Shown: in pieces, positions 25,501 through 38,188 of the stretch
Layout of the letters: each line of letters begins with the position of its first letter
How positions within the stretch are numbered: position 1 is the stretch's first letter
DNA from: Plumapathes pennacea
Taxonomy: Eukaryota; Cnidaria; Anthozoa; Antipatharia; Myriopathidae
Assembly (NCBI GenBank): GCA_964036295.1
Contig: OZ038473.1
Coordinates: forward strand, 2,635,501 to 2,699,500
Direction of reading: 5' to 3'
Length of the DNA: 64,000 nt
Position numbers and translations under genes: made by a program
Notes under the pieces: generated by a model
The model's database searches: none
Seen by the model: the letters and a program-made list of their open reading frames with translations, nothing else
What the model was told of the DNA's origin: nothing

Positions 25501-26135
25501 AACAAAAAGAAAGCAATATTGAAAACGCACAATAGCAGGTATCCATTGTTTTTCTAAACGCCTTGGTCCTTTGTTATTAAACGATTCAGACCACGTTTTG
25601 TGAGATTCAACACATGAGCGCTTTCTGGCCACGCTGGGACGAACTAGTACCCGCTGGTCGCTGGAAAGTAGCAATGCGAAAGAGCAGTTGCTTTGCCGTG
25701 CGATATACTTATACGGTTCGACTACTCAAGTGAAAAACACATTCACAGCAAATATAAGGGCTTAGGTTGTGTGTTCTCATGAAATAAAACTCAAGGACTG
25801 TGGAGTACCCTTAATACAAGACAATCGATTGTACTCAAATTTATCTCGAACTGTCTTCATTTATTTTGGCCTCCACTTTTTTACAAACTTCGAAATCGTG
25901 GACAAATCTAATTGTGGGTATCATATTGCGCTAACGATAAAATAAGCATGTCCATTGCTCGTATAATTGTTAAAATTCAATTTGACTACAAATTCGTTGG
26001 GCCTAACATTCTACGCGACACAAGGTCGAAACTGCACAACCAGTCCGCATTTCGACCCAGAAAGATAACTTGCAGGGCATAAATTGTACTAACTTTTTTG
26101 AAGTCCTTTACCAACACAGTAGATAAAAACATTGT
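22576..26135. other. Non-coding stretch 3' of the Sox gene
   Basis: No supported gene. A palindromic element lies at about 22626-22770: AAGCAAGCGCAAGAGA and its complement, ends AAGCTGGCGGTTCAC and complement of GGTTCGCACGAG-like sequence. A related piece returns near 63430-63485. The rest is AT-rich and may hold the 3' UTR of the Sox gene; a minus-strand AATAAA is at 25860-25865. Confidence 0.45.
22626..22770. mobile_element. Palindromic MITE with GCGCTTGC repeats
   Basis: Inverted arms built from AAGCGCAAGAGAA / TTCTCTTGCGCTTGCG around a short centre, with imperfect outer ends. A diverged copy in the same family is at about 63430-63485. Confidence 0.45.
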
Positions 26136-26873
26136 CTAATACCCGATATCACTTCGCATAGCAACACGATCGGCGGGAAAGCGAGGCAAGCCACTTCTGC
26201 TGTCGATTGGCGTCGGAGCGTGAATCACGGGACCGGAGTCCGGCATCAGTCCTCTGTGATGAACGAAGTGTCCGAGTTGAGTGAGATGGGATCTTGTCGG
26301 TATGTGCGTCGTATAAGCCATGGGGCCTGATGCGTAGGGAATTTCCCGCATGTACGACGAGCAAGGAGCCTTGAGCTCGGGCGGACTCTGCAGAACTTGA
26401 TAGTGAGGTTGGAAGTGATAAGGTGGAGGCGGTTCAGCTATGGAACAGTTTCCTGTACAGTTCGTGTAAAGTGATGGCGGAGGCAGAACGTGTCCCGGCA
26501 GTGGAGCGCACATTGAACTAGGCGGGGGGATCCCCAGCGTTAATTCAGGGTATCCGTAAGGACTCAAGCCGGGTGGTTTCAGCTTTGGACTTGCCTTGGG
26601 TTTCCTCTTCGGCTGATATTTATATTCTGGGTGATCCTTCTTATGTTGTTCCCGCAGCTTTTTCGCTTCCTCAACGTAAGGGTCCTTCTGATCCGGTGTG
26701 AGTGAATTCCACTCCATGCCCAGTCGTTTACTGATCTCCGAGTTGAGCATCCGCGGACATTCTTCTGCGATGCGCCGTCTTTCCTTCCTCGACCACACCA
26801 TATACGCGTTCATCGGTCGCTTTATGTGGTCTCCCGGTTTAGTCATAGTCTCACCGAGTAAATACTCCTTCAC
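26136..26873 (-). CDS. SoxB2-like: SoxB2-like (SOX14/21-like) HMG-box transcription factor, single exon
   Basis: 245 residues with one HMG box at about residues 15-93: [17 protein letters not shown], then [12 protein letters not shown] and [21 protein letters not shown](F/Y)MVWS is the Sox signature, and NSEISKRLG with an HMG box very close to the N terminus points to group B. From the inner Met at residue 10 (26846) the start [20 protein letters not shown] parallels SOX14/21, so that Met may be the true start. The box diverges at several places from typical SoxB (AEECPRML, the [13 protein letters not shown] stretch), and its end resembles SoxE/F, so subgroup assignment is tentative. The tail is rich in Pro, Tyr and His, as in activation or repression regions. 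It binds DNA in the minor groove in the nucleus; neural or ectodermal roles are known for relatives. Confidence 0.88.
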   Translation of the reverse strand: MKEYLLGETMTKPGDHIKRPMNAYMVWSRKERRRIAEECPRMLNSEISKRLGMEWNSLTPDQKDPYVEEAKKLREQHKKDHPEYKYQPKRKPKASPKLKPPGLSPYGYPELTLGIPPPSSMCAPLPGHVLPPPSLYTNCTGNCSIAEPPPPYHFQPHYQVLQSPPELKAPCSSYMREIPYASGPMAYTTHIPTRSHLTQLGHFVHHRGLMPDSGPVIHAPTPIDSRSGLPRFPADRVAMRSDIGY

Positions 26874-26946
26874 TATAACTCAATCGGATATGGCACTCGT
26901 TTTCGATGACTTGTGGTTTGTGGAGTGAGCGCCCAGATGTGGTAAA

Positions 26947-26953
26947 TTTTATA
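26947..26953 (-). promoter_or_regulatory. TATA box of the Sox gene
   Basis: On the minus strand TATAAAA stands 74 bases before the first ATG and about 100 before the second, after a GC-rich GCGCAGGGC. This is a normal spacing for a TATA promoter with a short 5' UTR. Confidence 0.5.
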
Positions 26954-26959
26954 CCAAGC

Positions 26960-29900
26960 CCTGCGCTTTTAAAACTTTGTTTAGAGACAAAAACCACGTT
27001 ATGAACAATGGGGCGCCCGAGCGGTCCCCCAAGTAGAGATCCATTATGTGAATTTAGACGTATTTAAATAATTGATAATGTAGAAGAATAGGTTACCCTC
27101 ATGAAATTAACGAGCGAGCGTTCTACTGAACAATGGAAATTCGAGAACACTGCTGCATTATTAAAATGGCAAGATGTCCAGTTGGATAAGTAAACGAGAC
27201 CGAAACTGGTGGCTTTGCCCGCCCACGACCCAGTAAAGTGACAGAAAGGGCATCTTCTTGTCTTCTCTGTTTTCTCAGTACGCTTTACTAATTCATGAAA
27301 GAGAACAAAAGAACATAAAGGAAAATCTTTACTAGTCATTTTCTCTTGTTCAACTGTGAAAACCCTTACACAGATCTCAAAGACCAAGTGTTTACCAAGT
27401 CTGAAGAAATTGCACTTTTTTTTTAGGAAAAGCTATTATCATCAATCAATCAATCGAGCTAGGATAATGGCTCTTTGAGAGGGGCATTTCGAATGCTTTT
27501 ACTTAATTTACTTAAAATGGATGAAAACACTAAATGAAGGTTCTGTCAGAGTCTTGAGCGCGTTGGAGAAGCCTAGTATAACCTTTCTCCGGGAACCAAA
27601 ACTGGTGGCTATAGGTTTCCAACTGCGTCAAAGTTGATTCAAAATCTACTGCTCTCAACTTTACAAGGCTATATAACAAGACTGTCGAAATACGGAAATT
27701 TAACGCCGATGTATGGTGTTTGTGAAAGTCTAAACATTCTATCTTTTAGAGAGCATGCGAGTTTATTTGCCGATTTCTCTGGGATGCAATTTCAACCATA
27801 ATTGTATTCTATAACAAATACGTAAAACTAACACTAAATAGTCCCCGAATAATAAACAAATAATTTTAAAACCTCTAGCCCTTAAAATGACACCTGCCGT
27901 AGTAAAGGCAAAAAAAAGATCTGAAAACACTAAAATGGTTCCAAGACGAACATCTATCAGGGTCTTCTCGCCATTGTTCGTTCTTTCTTGATACAATTTA
28001 ACGCTTGATAAACGTATGCTCTCAAGTTTATGGCTCGCAGTCAGAGGTAATTATAAAGTTGTATTAGGTACCATGAAGCAAACACTCTTAACATGTGACA
28101 TTGCACTTCGCTTTCACCCTTGCTTCCGTCTCGCTTTGCCGCTTAGGTGTTATGACGCAGGGTTGAATTATCTCATCTATATTCGGTGTTTCGGTCACTT
28201 TCGCATCGAGTGTTCCGTCTGTGTGCTATTTATTTCCACTGCTACGCTATTCTTCATTGGTAACAAAGCCGCAACAAAACCATATATGGAGGGTAATTGT
28301 TTGTCAAAGAACTTGCTGTAAACAGGTGCCGAAAAAGCTCGACTTTGCGAGCAGCTGGGGGGACGGTTGGATGTGCATTGCAACTCAGCCTTTTCACAAT
28401 AAAAATATTCCCACCCCCTTGATAGTGAAAAGACGAACTGATGGGATTTCAAATCTCAAAACGAAGTTGTCCTGTTCTCCGCACTAACGTTATAAAAGGC
28501 GTTTAAGCAAAAGGCTCTTTCTCAAAGCAATGTGGGTAGATGCAAAAACAAGCCGTATTAACCAAGAACATGCTCTGCAAACTTTAAAGCAAAGCTCTAC
28601 TCCGTGATAGCTCGAGGCTTTTTAGCGCAGTACTTGCAAAAAACACTTCCGATTAACGTTCGCGTCGACTTTCTTATTATAAACAACGCGACAAAAGAGA
28701 TTATCGTTTAAAGTGACTTTATCTGTGAATTCAAAAACGCTTTTAACACGTGCAGCTTAAATCATAAAGGAAACACGTGTGAATTTGTGTGTCTCTTGTC
28801 TGGTAAAGATAGGAGACGATTCTTTCATAAAAGAGATCTACTGATCTACTACTGGTCATAGCCTTTGTTGACGGAGGAATTTAACAAGTCCATCTGTATC
28901 GTTTGTATCGTCTCGAATGGCCTAAAAGACTAGTCGGGACTAAAGTTTTATTTACCGCATTTCATCGTCTGTTGCATGGGCAGACAAACAGAATAGCGGA
29001 TAACTATGTTCTGTAGCAGCATCTTCATAACGCACACCTCATGTAAAACGTATTCGGTGCCACCCTAGTTCATGTCAGTGAAACGCGCGATGTGCACGTT
29101 CGCGCAGGAAATTCGTCGCTGGTTCCGCTGAATACACTCTTCCTGTTATTACTGTCGTGCAGTTGGCTACTCTATAGCGCACTCTCACACAGTTTACACT
29201 ACTCATTTCTACTAACTTTTACTCTCTTGTTAATACTTGTTGATGTAGTATCGACTTGAAAATCCAGTTCGTGTTTTCACTCGCGCTAAGCTTTCATTTC
29301 GTATTTGAGTATTTCAACCGAGAAATTAAAACAATACTCTATAATCAATCGAGCATTTATTAACGTTTCTAATAAGATTTTCATGTCCATTATTTCAGCG
29401 CAACACGAAAACAGTTCAGAATTATATAGCACCTATTGAAGATTGTATTATACCCTTGGCAGTCTCTAAAGACAAACGCAATGGCCTGGAAATTTGAAAT
29501 GATTGTTCTCAAGTATAGTAATAGATACTTTAAACACCGGTTAACTTTAGTTAGTGTTGTTCTCGTAACAAGTGTTACCTCGCAGGTGTTAGTGGCATGG
29601 TTCTCGTGGAAAACTAAAGGAGCTTTTGTTCTTCTGAAATAATAGACTTAACCGAGTTTAACTGCGGTACATTGGTAAAGCCTTGAAACAGTGGAATCCA
29701 ACGATATTACATGCATTTGTTTTACTCGCAAGACGAAGTTGGCTCAGTTTAGTACATGTCGTTAATTATAGTTTACCCAAATATCGGGTCCCGTGCTAAG
29801 CTTTTAATGGCCAAGCAGACAAAAAAGGAAAATAAACTTCACACTGAGGAGTCCGTGTCACATGTTTCAAAAGACGTACGGTACGCGTAGAACCTGGTGG

Positions 29901-32900
29901 CTCTATTCGTCCTTTGCAAGTGCCCAAACATGACGTTCAATAGCTCATGACACTTCCAAGCTGATGCTGACGCTCAGAACGATTCTGATAACGTGGGAAA
30001 GAAACCGAAGTAGTAGATATTCTAATTCGAATTGAGCAAAAGCTTCAGGTTAGTCGAGGGCGAGGACAAGCTATTTCTTGATTTAATTGGTTAATTGGCC
30101 GTTAACCCAGATCACGTTTTCCCAATAATTAATATGATTCATCTCTTCTGTGTAGATTCTTGTCATCAAAATATATCCTTATTGCTGGTATACAAAGCGA
30201 GATTTACGTTAAAATAAAACAATAAAGCAACCCTTTGAAGTGCCGACGAACTAAATAACTAGACTAATTTTAGGGTGAATTCAGACAAACTCTAAGAAGT
30301 TGGCCAACTTAACAGCGAACTACTGGGAAACGCGCGAACGCAGTATGAAACCCACGGATTGTGTAAAAGGTCTGGACATTAAAAATTGAGGACGAAACTA
30401 CTCTTTATTTGTTCTCTCTTTGACAGTAGAGCGTTAAATACACTAACCAGGAGACAGTCTTGTTTCAGACTATAGCGCTGAACCTAACAATTCAGAATGA
30501 AGTTGAACCGCTTACTTTTAAAATGGCATAAAAAAATCTCCTACATTTCAACGCGCACTAAAATGTGATGAAACGATACAAAAAGCAGTTTCGTAGTCCT
30601 GGAGGTAAGGGATGAGAAATCGCTCGAGATTTGAGCGAATGAATTTACCTATTTCGGTAATGGTATTAAATCTCCCTTAAACAGTACAATTTAGTATTTT
30701 TTTTTCCGGGGACATGACTTTTCATTCTTCCTTTTGAGATACTCACACGGGTAATTTTGTTTTCTTGTTTGTAAATATTCTCGAAAATTTAAATCAAATT
30801 TATCAACCAGCTGGTCGGAAATAAAAAAAACACTAAACACTACTACAGCGATAAAAACAAATTAATGAACTTGAAAGCATCACAATAAGCGATATTTAAC
30901 TATTGAATTAGACAGGTAAGTCCGATAACTAAAGGATTTTTTCACTCTTTCCTGCAACATGTGTAGTGAACCGATTTAACTGATTTAAATTACTCTTCGG
31001 TTCCAAAAAGGACGATCTTAAGATGCGTCAGTTTTATGATAAACAAAGATTAAAGACTTGTCTTCAAGTTGTGTTATAAATCATAAGTATAACTCAAAAT
31101 GACATGTTTTACTGAACTGAATACCCCGCAGCGATACACGTGTTTAATTGTGGCTGTGTTGTGCTTTCAGACCCGACCGCGACGCGCTAAAATTAAAGAG
31201 TATAAACAACTATGATATCTAGACAATCTCATAAAGAAACTTTAACCGCAAATATGAACTATTAACGACATCCTTTTAACCGTTAGCTTTTGGTTTGATA
31301 TTCGCAGGACCCAAAGATTGTTGCAGCCTCCTAAATAGTACACATAAACAAAGACACAGGAAAAAAACAGCTGGAAAAAAGGACACGCAGGGCGCGAGGT
31401 GCCTTGTCTTGTTCATTCACTGAAGACACATTGCTCTGTTTCGTTGTCCTGGGAGATGTAGATAAAAGTTTAAACTACGCAGGGTGGTCAAAACCAATAG
31501 CCTTTCACAGGTGTTTTATTAACAGCTGCTAAAATTTAAGCTGTTAAATTGAGAAGTCAAAAACTTCATTAAAGCAACCCTTCACACCAATTGACCAGTT
31601 GATTTGCTTGGGGGCAGTAAAGCGCGATATATATTAGAATGCAATGTGTTATAGTATTGTAAGTATCCACTGTTTCCTTGACCGTACTTATAGTTCAAAT
31701 AACACACGAAACAGGAATATATTTATTCACAGACACGGAAAAACGATAAGCAAAATTACTCCGGTTGTTGAACCAAACTTCTGGTCATTTTAAGGTTGAT
31801 AAACTCGTTGAATGAAGCGTTAAGATGCTGTCAAGTGCTCCTTATCAATCACAATACACATTTACAATCATCCTAACAAAAACATCAGACCTTTGTCTTT
31901 AGATCTGCCTTTAAATAAAAATGGTTGTGTTATATTAAGTGTTCGGCGAAATGAATTGATTTGTTGACTGCCCCGCAGGAGTTTTATTAGCACGTGCCAC
32001 GTTACGTAAGGCAGACTATACCACCTCGTGCTTTATTCCCGTTTTCTCTCTCCACGTTTAGTTACATAATTCCAGCAAATGATCCGTTTGAATCGCTGTA
32101 AAACCCAAGGATAAACGACAAAACACCCCGATATTTGCACGCATTGGAGGGGCACATATCTCAATACAATAAAAGAATTTTCATTTTGACAAAGTCAACC
32201 TTATAAGTGAGTTGTGTTTGGAACTCAAGCAATTTATAATAGACATCAAGACCGAAAGACCGAAGACAATTTACCATAAAAGAGAGAAAGATGAAAGTTG
32301 AAATGTTCGTATGGCTCGTTAGGGAATCATGAGATTCGGGCCTACGTACATTCATATTTCCGAGAGATTTCCTCACTTAGCGGTTTAGTACATCAGTTAC
32401 GGACTCAAACCTCTGCTGTTTCTAAAAAGAAAAAAATATGTAATCTGTCGCGTTCACAATATATCTCCTCGTACAGCCACGCGCGAAACCCTTCCCAAGG
32501 ATCACTGAACCGTGAAGAGACCGCGGAAATGCGCTTTTTGGCCGTGCGGTCATTTGAGTCAGCGGCAATGCACAAAATTTTGTATTTTGATGTGACGCTT
32601 AAAAAGACTAGAAAGAAAGTTAATGCTTGGACTCAATAGTCAACTATATCACTCTACTTCATTACATTTTTTTTTATCGAAGAAGGTTTTCCATGTTGAA
32701 GAGCAAGTAATCTTTCACTCCCAGAGAGATCTGAAACTTCAATTTCCTTCGGTTTCTCGCAAGAAATAACTCACGCAGTACGGAGAACTTGAAACTGATT
32801 GAACTATCAATTCTCATTACATCACTCGTACATTTTCTTGTTAAAAGGTTGAGAGAATCTGCATTTTGAGCTTTGAGTGAGTTAATTAGTTGCCGAAGTA

Positions 32901-32950
32901 AACATGGACTTACGTTTTCAGACTACATGGAAAACCAGCGGGTTTTTCTT
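26960..32950. other. Gene-free region upstream of the Sox gene
   Basis: About 6 kb without a convincing coding exon on either strand. A few AATAAA and TATA-like motifs occur by chance. Its position 5' of a Sox gene makes it a candidate regulatory region; nothing in the sequence itself proves this. Confidence 0.4.
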
Positions 32951-32961
32951 CATCATTATTA

Positions 32962-33018
32962 CACAGCGGAATCCTGATTTTTCGAACCAAAAATCGCTTC
33001 CCTTCCGGATTTCACTGT
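32962..33018. mobile_element. Truncated pogo/Tigger-like MITE
   Basis: ACAGCGGAATCCTGATTTTT to GGATTTCACTGTATTA. It is a short internal-deletion form of the element at 39101-39262, with the same ends and TA flanks. It sits at the left edge of the duplicated channel unit. Confidence 0.5.
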
Positions 33019-33040
33019 ATTATCTTGCGTCTGCTGTTTC

Positions 33041-34631
33041 ATCTTTTGATGATTTACTAAGTCGTGGAGCCGTGCTGATACGGGTGGAAGAGAATTCTAT
33101 ACACTAAACGGCATAATGAACACCCAACAGGTCTATGTTGGCGCTTCTCAAGATTTTTTTCTTGTTAATTTACCAAGTGCTTTTCCCACGGGTTACATGA
33201 ACATCCCTGTGAACGTGACTGAGAATTTATGGAGTTACAATAAAATTTGAGAAATAGCGGTCAGGTGGTTCAAACAGGCTTACGCATATAAAACTAGTAG
33301 TTTCTATTTCTTTTTTTTTTTTTTTTTTTTTTTTTTTTGCGCGCAAATGTTTCTGAGATGAAGTTTTGGTGGGAATGTGATAGAATAAATATTCTTCGTG
33401 TATCGTTCAAAATATATGAGGAACTGCGACAGACAACCCGCCTTCAACCCTATAAGGAACGGGATCTTTCTCGCGTGATGCTGTATGACCGCGAAGTTTT
33501 TTGTCTCGTCAAAGTATTTAAGTTGCACAGTCTAAATGGTTGAATCGAAAAAAATAAGCATTATAATAATTGTTATTTGCCAAGTGCAAAATAATACAAT
33601 CGAGAAATTTTAATGGAACTAAAACTTGACAGGCCAGAGACCAGAAGTATAATTCCCACGCTCTAAAGAGCATCCTCCTCTAAGCGCAAATGAATATACC
33701 ACCAACAAGCGACTGGTACGGAAGCTTGATAAGGATCCAATGAGTATCAGACATTTCTATAACAATTATAGTTAAAGAAAAGGACTGACAATGTGCTTTT
33801 GAATTATATACACATGCCAGAGGGCTTGACTGTTTTTAGATCAGTTTTTCCTCTTGACTAGTATACTATATTAAATTTCTGTTCGGTCGACGCAGATAAA
33901 CAGCAATTCTTGCAGAGAGTAAGTAACGGTCAAACTGAATGAATACACTTATTGGTGCAGCAAATAAACGATTGCAAAGAGAAACAGAATACGGTAAAAG
34001 ATAATGTAAGCAATACATTAGTACGCCCCGGTACCGCCCTCTTAAAAGCTGCTCGTATGTCAATTAATTTTACAATTCGTTCCTCACGTCTTCAACCTTC
34101 AAGCGAAATGGAGCATTGAATCCGTGGTAATCCACCTTATTTAAACTTGCAAAGTTTTAAAATGGATATTATCCCAACCTATTTACAAAAAAAATACACG
34201 AGTAATGTAATGAGAATAGCTCAGTCAGCTTTAATATGAGCAAGGTATCAAAAGTCAAGTTCTCCTTACTATATGATAAATTTATAGAGAGAAAATGAAA
34301 GAGAAAATTGAAGTTGATCCAGGTAAATTGGGAAAAGACTTCTTAATTTAGATGCTACGTGGAAAGCAAGTCCACAGATAATTTTTACAGTCATACTGAC
34401 CTAACATACATTAAGTTGCTTTAGCATATTCAGACATTAAATATTTATTTCAAACGATTTTCCTTATAAAGATGTTGACACCTGTTTTTGTTAATATATT
34501 TACATCAATATTAGTTTTCGCTTGGTAAAGAACATTCCTCGCCCAAGGACGTTCCTGTTTGTTAGGACAGGAGAAAACTACACGGAGGAGAGTAACCAGA
34601 AAACTCGACAGCGAGCGACACTGAATCTAAG
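33041..34631. repeat. Upstream arm of the channel duplicon (copy 1)
   Basis: Matches 39294-41806 almost throughout (for example GTCGTGGAGCCGTGCTGATA at 33061 and a near match at 39309). The 39-41 kb version carries extra insertions, notably the element at 40135-40748. So the duplicated unit includes at least 1.6 kb of upstream DNA. A pure T tract is at 33309-33338. Confidence 0.7.
34401..34631 (+). promoter_or_regulatory. Conserved promoter-proximal block of the channel genes
   Basis: A block beginning CTAACATACATTAAGTTGCT and running to the ATG is nearly the same before all four copies (starts 34401, 41577, 47091, 52316). It holds CTTATAAA (34464-34470) about 160 bases before the ATG and a shared ACGTTCCTGTTTG segment. 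Conservation partly reflects recent duplication, so promoter function is inference. Confidence 0.4.
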
Positions 34632-37600
34632 ATGCGAGTATTTGCTCTGTATTGCTTGCTGATCTGTTCCTGCGTTGTGAAGATTTTGGCGGTCTGTTCA
34701 AACCTTGATACTTCATTGCTCCCAGATACTGATCTCAAACAATGTAAAAAATTACCGTTCTTTGCCTCGAGCCCAGCACAACCATATTTTACTGTGATGG
34801 CTAACATCTCGTGGTTGGAGCGGCCGCCTCTTATGTACAACGACACATCACTTCTTGCAAACTCCTCAAGCAACGACTCGGCGAAGATAGGTATCTTCCC
34901 TGATGTCCTTGAACGTGCTTTCGAGATATGTTCCTATCGAATCAACCGAAAAACTAGACTTAATTACGGCCCCAAGGAGTACACGCTGAACGGTTTGCAC
35001 CAACAAATCCTGAACGGACCAGCGGACATAATCTTACCAGTACACAGCACAAAAGATTGGAGTTATGGAGGAATCGATCATTTAGAATTTGTAGAAGTCC
35101 TTAAATCACCAGGAGTTGTTGTTATAGTGGATAAAGACAGCCAAGGCCGGCAGGAAAGTGCGTTGGTGCTGCAAGTACTTAGCGGTATATGGCCCACTAT
35201 GCTACTTGCTGTAATTCTCTCTGCAATGTCAGGGATATTTCTCTGGATTCTGGTAAGACGTATATGGAAGTATATAGAATTGAAGGTAGTTACCTATAGA
35301 CGCTAAATAGTCAGTATTCATTCCTTTGTAGAACTCCTAAAAGATCTATAAAGACAACCTCACATTGCGCAGCAAATTCACATTTAATTTCTCAGCTCAT
35401 CTTACACGAACCTTTGTACGTTTTAGGGTACCGTCATCTTTATCCTTGTTCTTTAATTGTGAAAAAAAAAATCCAAAATCTATCAATATTTAGAATCTAG
35501 AAAATGAAAGAACTTAGCAATCCTTTCCATAACCGACTCAGTTGAGTACAAGATTTAGTTTGCTTATTTGGTGCTATTCGGTGCTACACACACTTATATT
35601 TCAGTTCAAGTTTTTAAACATTTCTAGACAATTTTAAATCGGCTGGGAAGGACGGGTATTGTCTTCATTAAGCTTAAACTTCTTTAACGGCGATCAGCTT
35701 TCCAACATCAACTTTTAGTTGATTTATCATTCGTTTTGTCTCCGCTGCCGACTAGTTCTCGCAAGTACTGGTATTCTGTTTTTAGTTACCTTTGTACGTG
35801 TGTACAAAGTACAGTTGAACCTCGCTATTTCAAACTCGGTTAATTCGAGTCCCCATTATTTCGAAGTCAAGCCGAATTCCCTTGGATATAATTTTTCAGT
35901 AATTTACTATCGGCTATTTCGAACCCCCGCTGTTTCGGACTTTTTTTCATGTCCCGTGCGACTTCGAAACAGCCGGGTTCGACTGCAGTAGCAACACATA
36001 TTATAAACTATTTGTTTTTTTTTTCCTTTCTTGAAGTTTTCACAATAACGTCACACTTTTCTTTTTTTTTTTTCGTTTTCTCGTGTTGTTTTTTCACCTG
36101 CACCCAATATGCATATAGATTGTTTGACGGGCAATAAAGGATAGATTGTATACCAATCAAGAATATGTATAACTTCCGAATAATCGTATTCAAAATGCAA
36201 GACAAATGAAAAGTGTATTTTGCCAGGTACAACAAGGTATATTCTGATAATAACGAGACTTAAGCGTGTTTTGTTCTCATAGGAAACAGCCAAAAATCCT
36301 GCAGATTTCCCACGCCTGCTTCATCAAGGAGCTTTCAATGGATTCTGGTGGGCATTCGTTACCATGTCAACGGTGGGGTAAGCCGGCCGACGACTAGAGT
36401 CAAGTATTTATAGTCAAAATCTGTTCTTCTCCTGTATGTAAACTCATTTGATTTATATGACTGCATCGTATGTTCACAGGTATGGAGACAAGGTCCCCAA
36501 GTCGATTCAAGGCCGCATTTTTGCTGTAATCTGGATAATGATCGGGATGATAATTTGCTCAACTTTGACCGCGACTTTAACTTCAACGTTTGACAAAGTC
36601 AATAAGGCAAATAAAGAATTTGAGCTGACGGGAAAACAGGTAAACTAAGCTTCAAGATATAGCATTGCTTTCTAATGAAAAAATTGGTATTCCTTAGTAT
36701 AACTGCTATTCCTTTTTGTGTCTCCTCTGTTTTTCTAAAAAACTATTTATCTATCTCTATATAGTTTAATTTACTGGTCCTAAAAAATCTTGCATCTTTT
36801 TCCCGCTTATATTTAGTTAGTTTTCTAAGTTGCTTCAGTGCCCTCTTCTTTCCTCCGGGAATTGAGTGGATTATCATGTAATCAACCGTCTAATCCTACA
36901 GACTGGCGCTATTGAAGACACACAAGCGTACTACGAGGCCATCAAACGGGGAACTATTGTGACAGGTAGTCATCCAAACCATACTTGAAGTTTATCAATA
37001 CGAATCGCAAACGGAGAAGTTTAACTATAAGACAACTCACAGCCACAAAGGGGATCAGCAATTGGATTCTAAGCCATGACGTACAATACCCTCATAACAA
37101 TATGGGAGCATTTTGACAAGTGTGAGTTCAATTTATACCCATCACATAATGCAAGAATTGCATAGGTTTTATGAAGTACATCTACAACCAGAACGAATCG
37201 GATCTGCACTTAACATAATCCAATTCCTACAGTATCACATGAATCCTAAAGGTATCACTCTATAAGTTCGCGATCTGAATATCACACTAACACTAGGTGT
37301 AGCAGCTACAGGAAATCCGAGATTTTTTCCCCTTAATTTGGAAAGTAGCATGCGTAAAACTAATAAACGCATTCTCCGTTCTATTCTCTCCAAGCTTTTA
37401 ACGACTTTGAAGAGATGCAGCATGCACTCCTTGTAACAAAAAAGATCGAAGCCATTCTGGAGGAAATTCATCCAGCGACCTACAGCTTACAAAAATTTAA
37501 CGATCCCAGGCTCACCATCGTAAAATACTTGGAAAGTGAGCGTCGCTACGGCTTTGCTATCAACAGTAAAAGACATCCGGACTTACCTGGATGTGTACGC

Positions 37601-38188
37601 TCCCTTATCGTGGACAGACAGAAGGACATCTTTATGCTGACTAGTAGACACCTAACCAAGGCTGAGGTGGGTGACAGACCAAAGTAATCCACTACTACGG
37701 TTAGCAAGAATAAGATAAACAAATTTGAAATTAGTTTGTGGCTTATGTGAAATTTTTAAAAAACGTGTTGCGTATTACATCGAGCATGGGGCCGGAGGAC
37801 GGTTCTGGTTTTATATAGTTGGGAGGTGTCGCTAGTTTTTCGATCAACGCTGCCATCATATATCGATAGTGTTCTCTGACCATGGTCGACCATGGTCAGA
37901 GTTGTTTCATGACCACGGTCAAATATTTGTGGCCACACATCAAAAATATCCACAAGTCCAACAGATTTCGACAAAATCACATGAATGAAAATAAGGAAAT
38001 ATATATTTTTTCGTTTCTTATTCTGAACAAAGGATATCACCAAGAAGATTGAAAAAGGCAGACTGGAGGAATTGTTTGACAAGCACAAGATAACAGCTAT
38101 TGGTGGAATTTGCTTCGTCTCCATCATAGTATGTGCAGTGCTTATACAGCAGACCTATTCCTTGTGGAAACGGATGAGAGCGCGATGA
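34632..38188 (+). CDS. Glutamate-receptor-like channel with K+ selectivity filter, copy 1
   Basis: Exons 34632-35252, 36283-36377, 36480-36639, 36902-36965, 37395-37666, 38033-38188 give 455 residues in one frame. Order: signal peptide (1-21); S1 lobe (about 58-185, with ISWLERPP, GIFPDVLERAFEIC, NGLHQQILNGPADIILPV); M1 (188-207); re-entrant pore GFWWAFVTMSTVGYGD (filter 237-242); M2 (about 250-272, ending CSTLTATLTS, in the place of the SYTANLAAF motif of animal receptors); S2 lobe (293-423); C-terminal TM (about 425-447). This is the GluR0 plan with an added last TM. TVGYGD predicts K+ selectivity. The expected ligand arginine after the PVHST stretch is not seen, so the ligand is unknown. 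The tail ends early (RMRAR) because an 11-base unit is triplicated at 38173-38205. First of four tandem copies. Confidence 0.85.
35810..35990. mobile_element. pogo/Tigger-like MITE in intron 1, copy 1
   Basis: Starts CAGTTGAACCTCGCTATTTC and ends with the complement (GAAACAGCCGGGTTCGACTG), next to TA. The interior repeats TATTTCGAA motifs. The same element is at the same place in all four copies. Confidence 0.65.
37874..37901. repeat. Perfect 28-bp palindrome in intron 5, copy 1
   Basis: CTCTGACCATGGTC followed by its exact complement. Present also at 45696-45723 and 50891-50918, decayed in copy 4. Confidence 0.8.

Noticed and set aside
34632..38188. Channel copy 1 as a pseudogene because of its early stop
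   Set aside because: The stop falls after the last membrane segment; all splice sites, the filter and the rest of the frame are intact.
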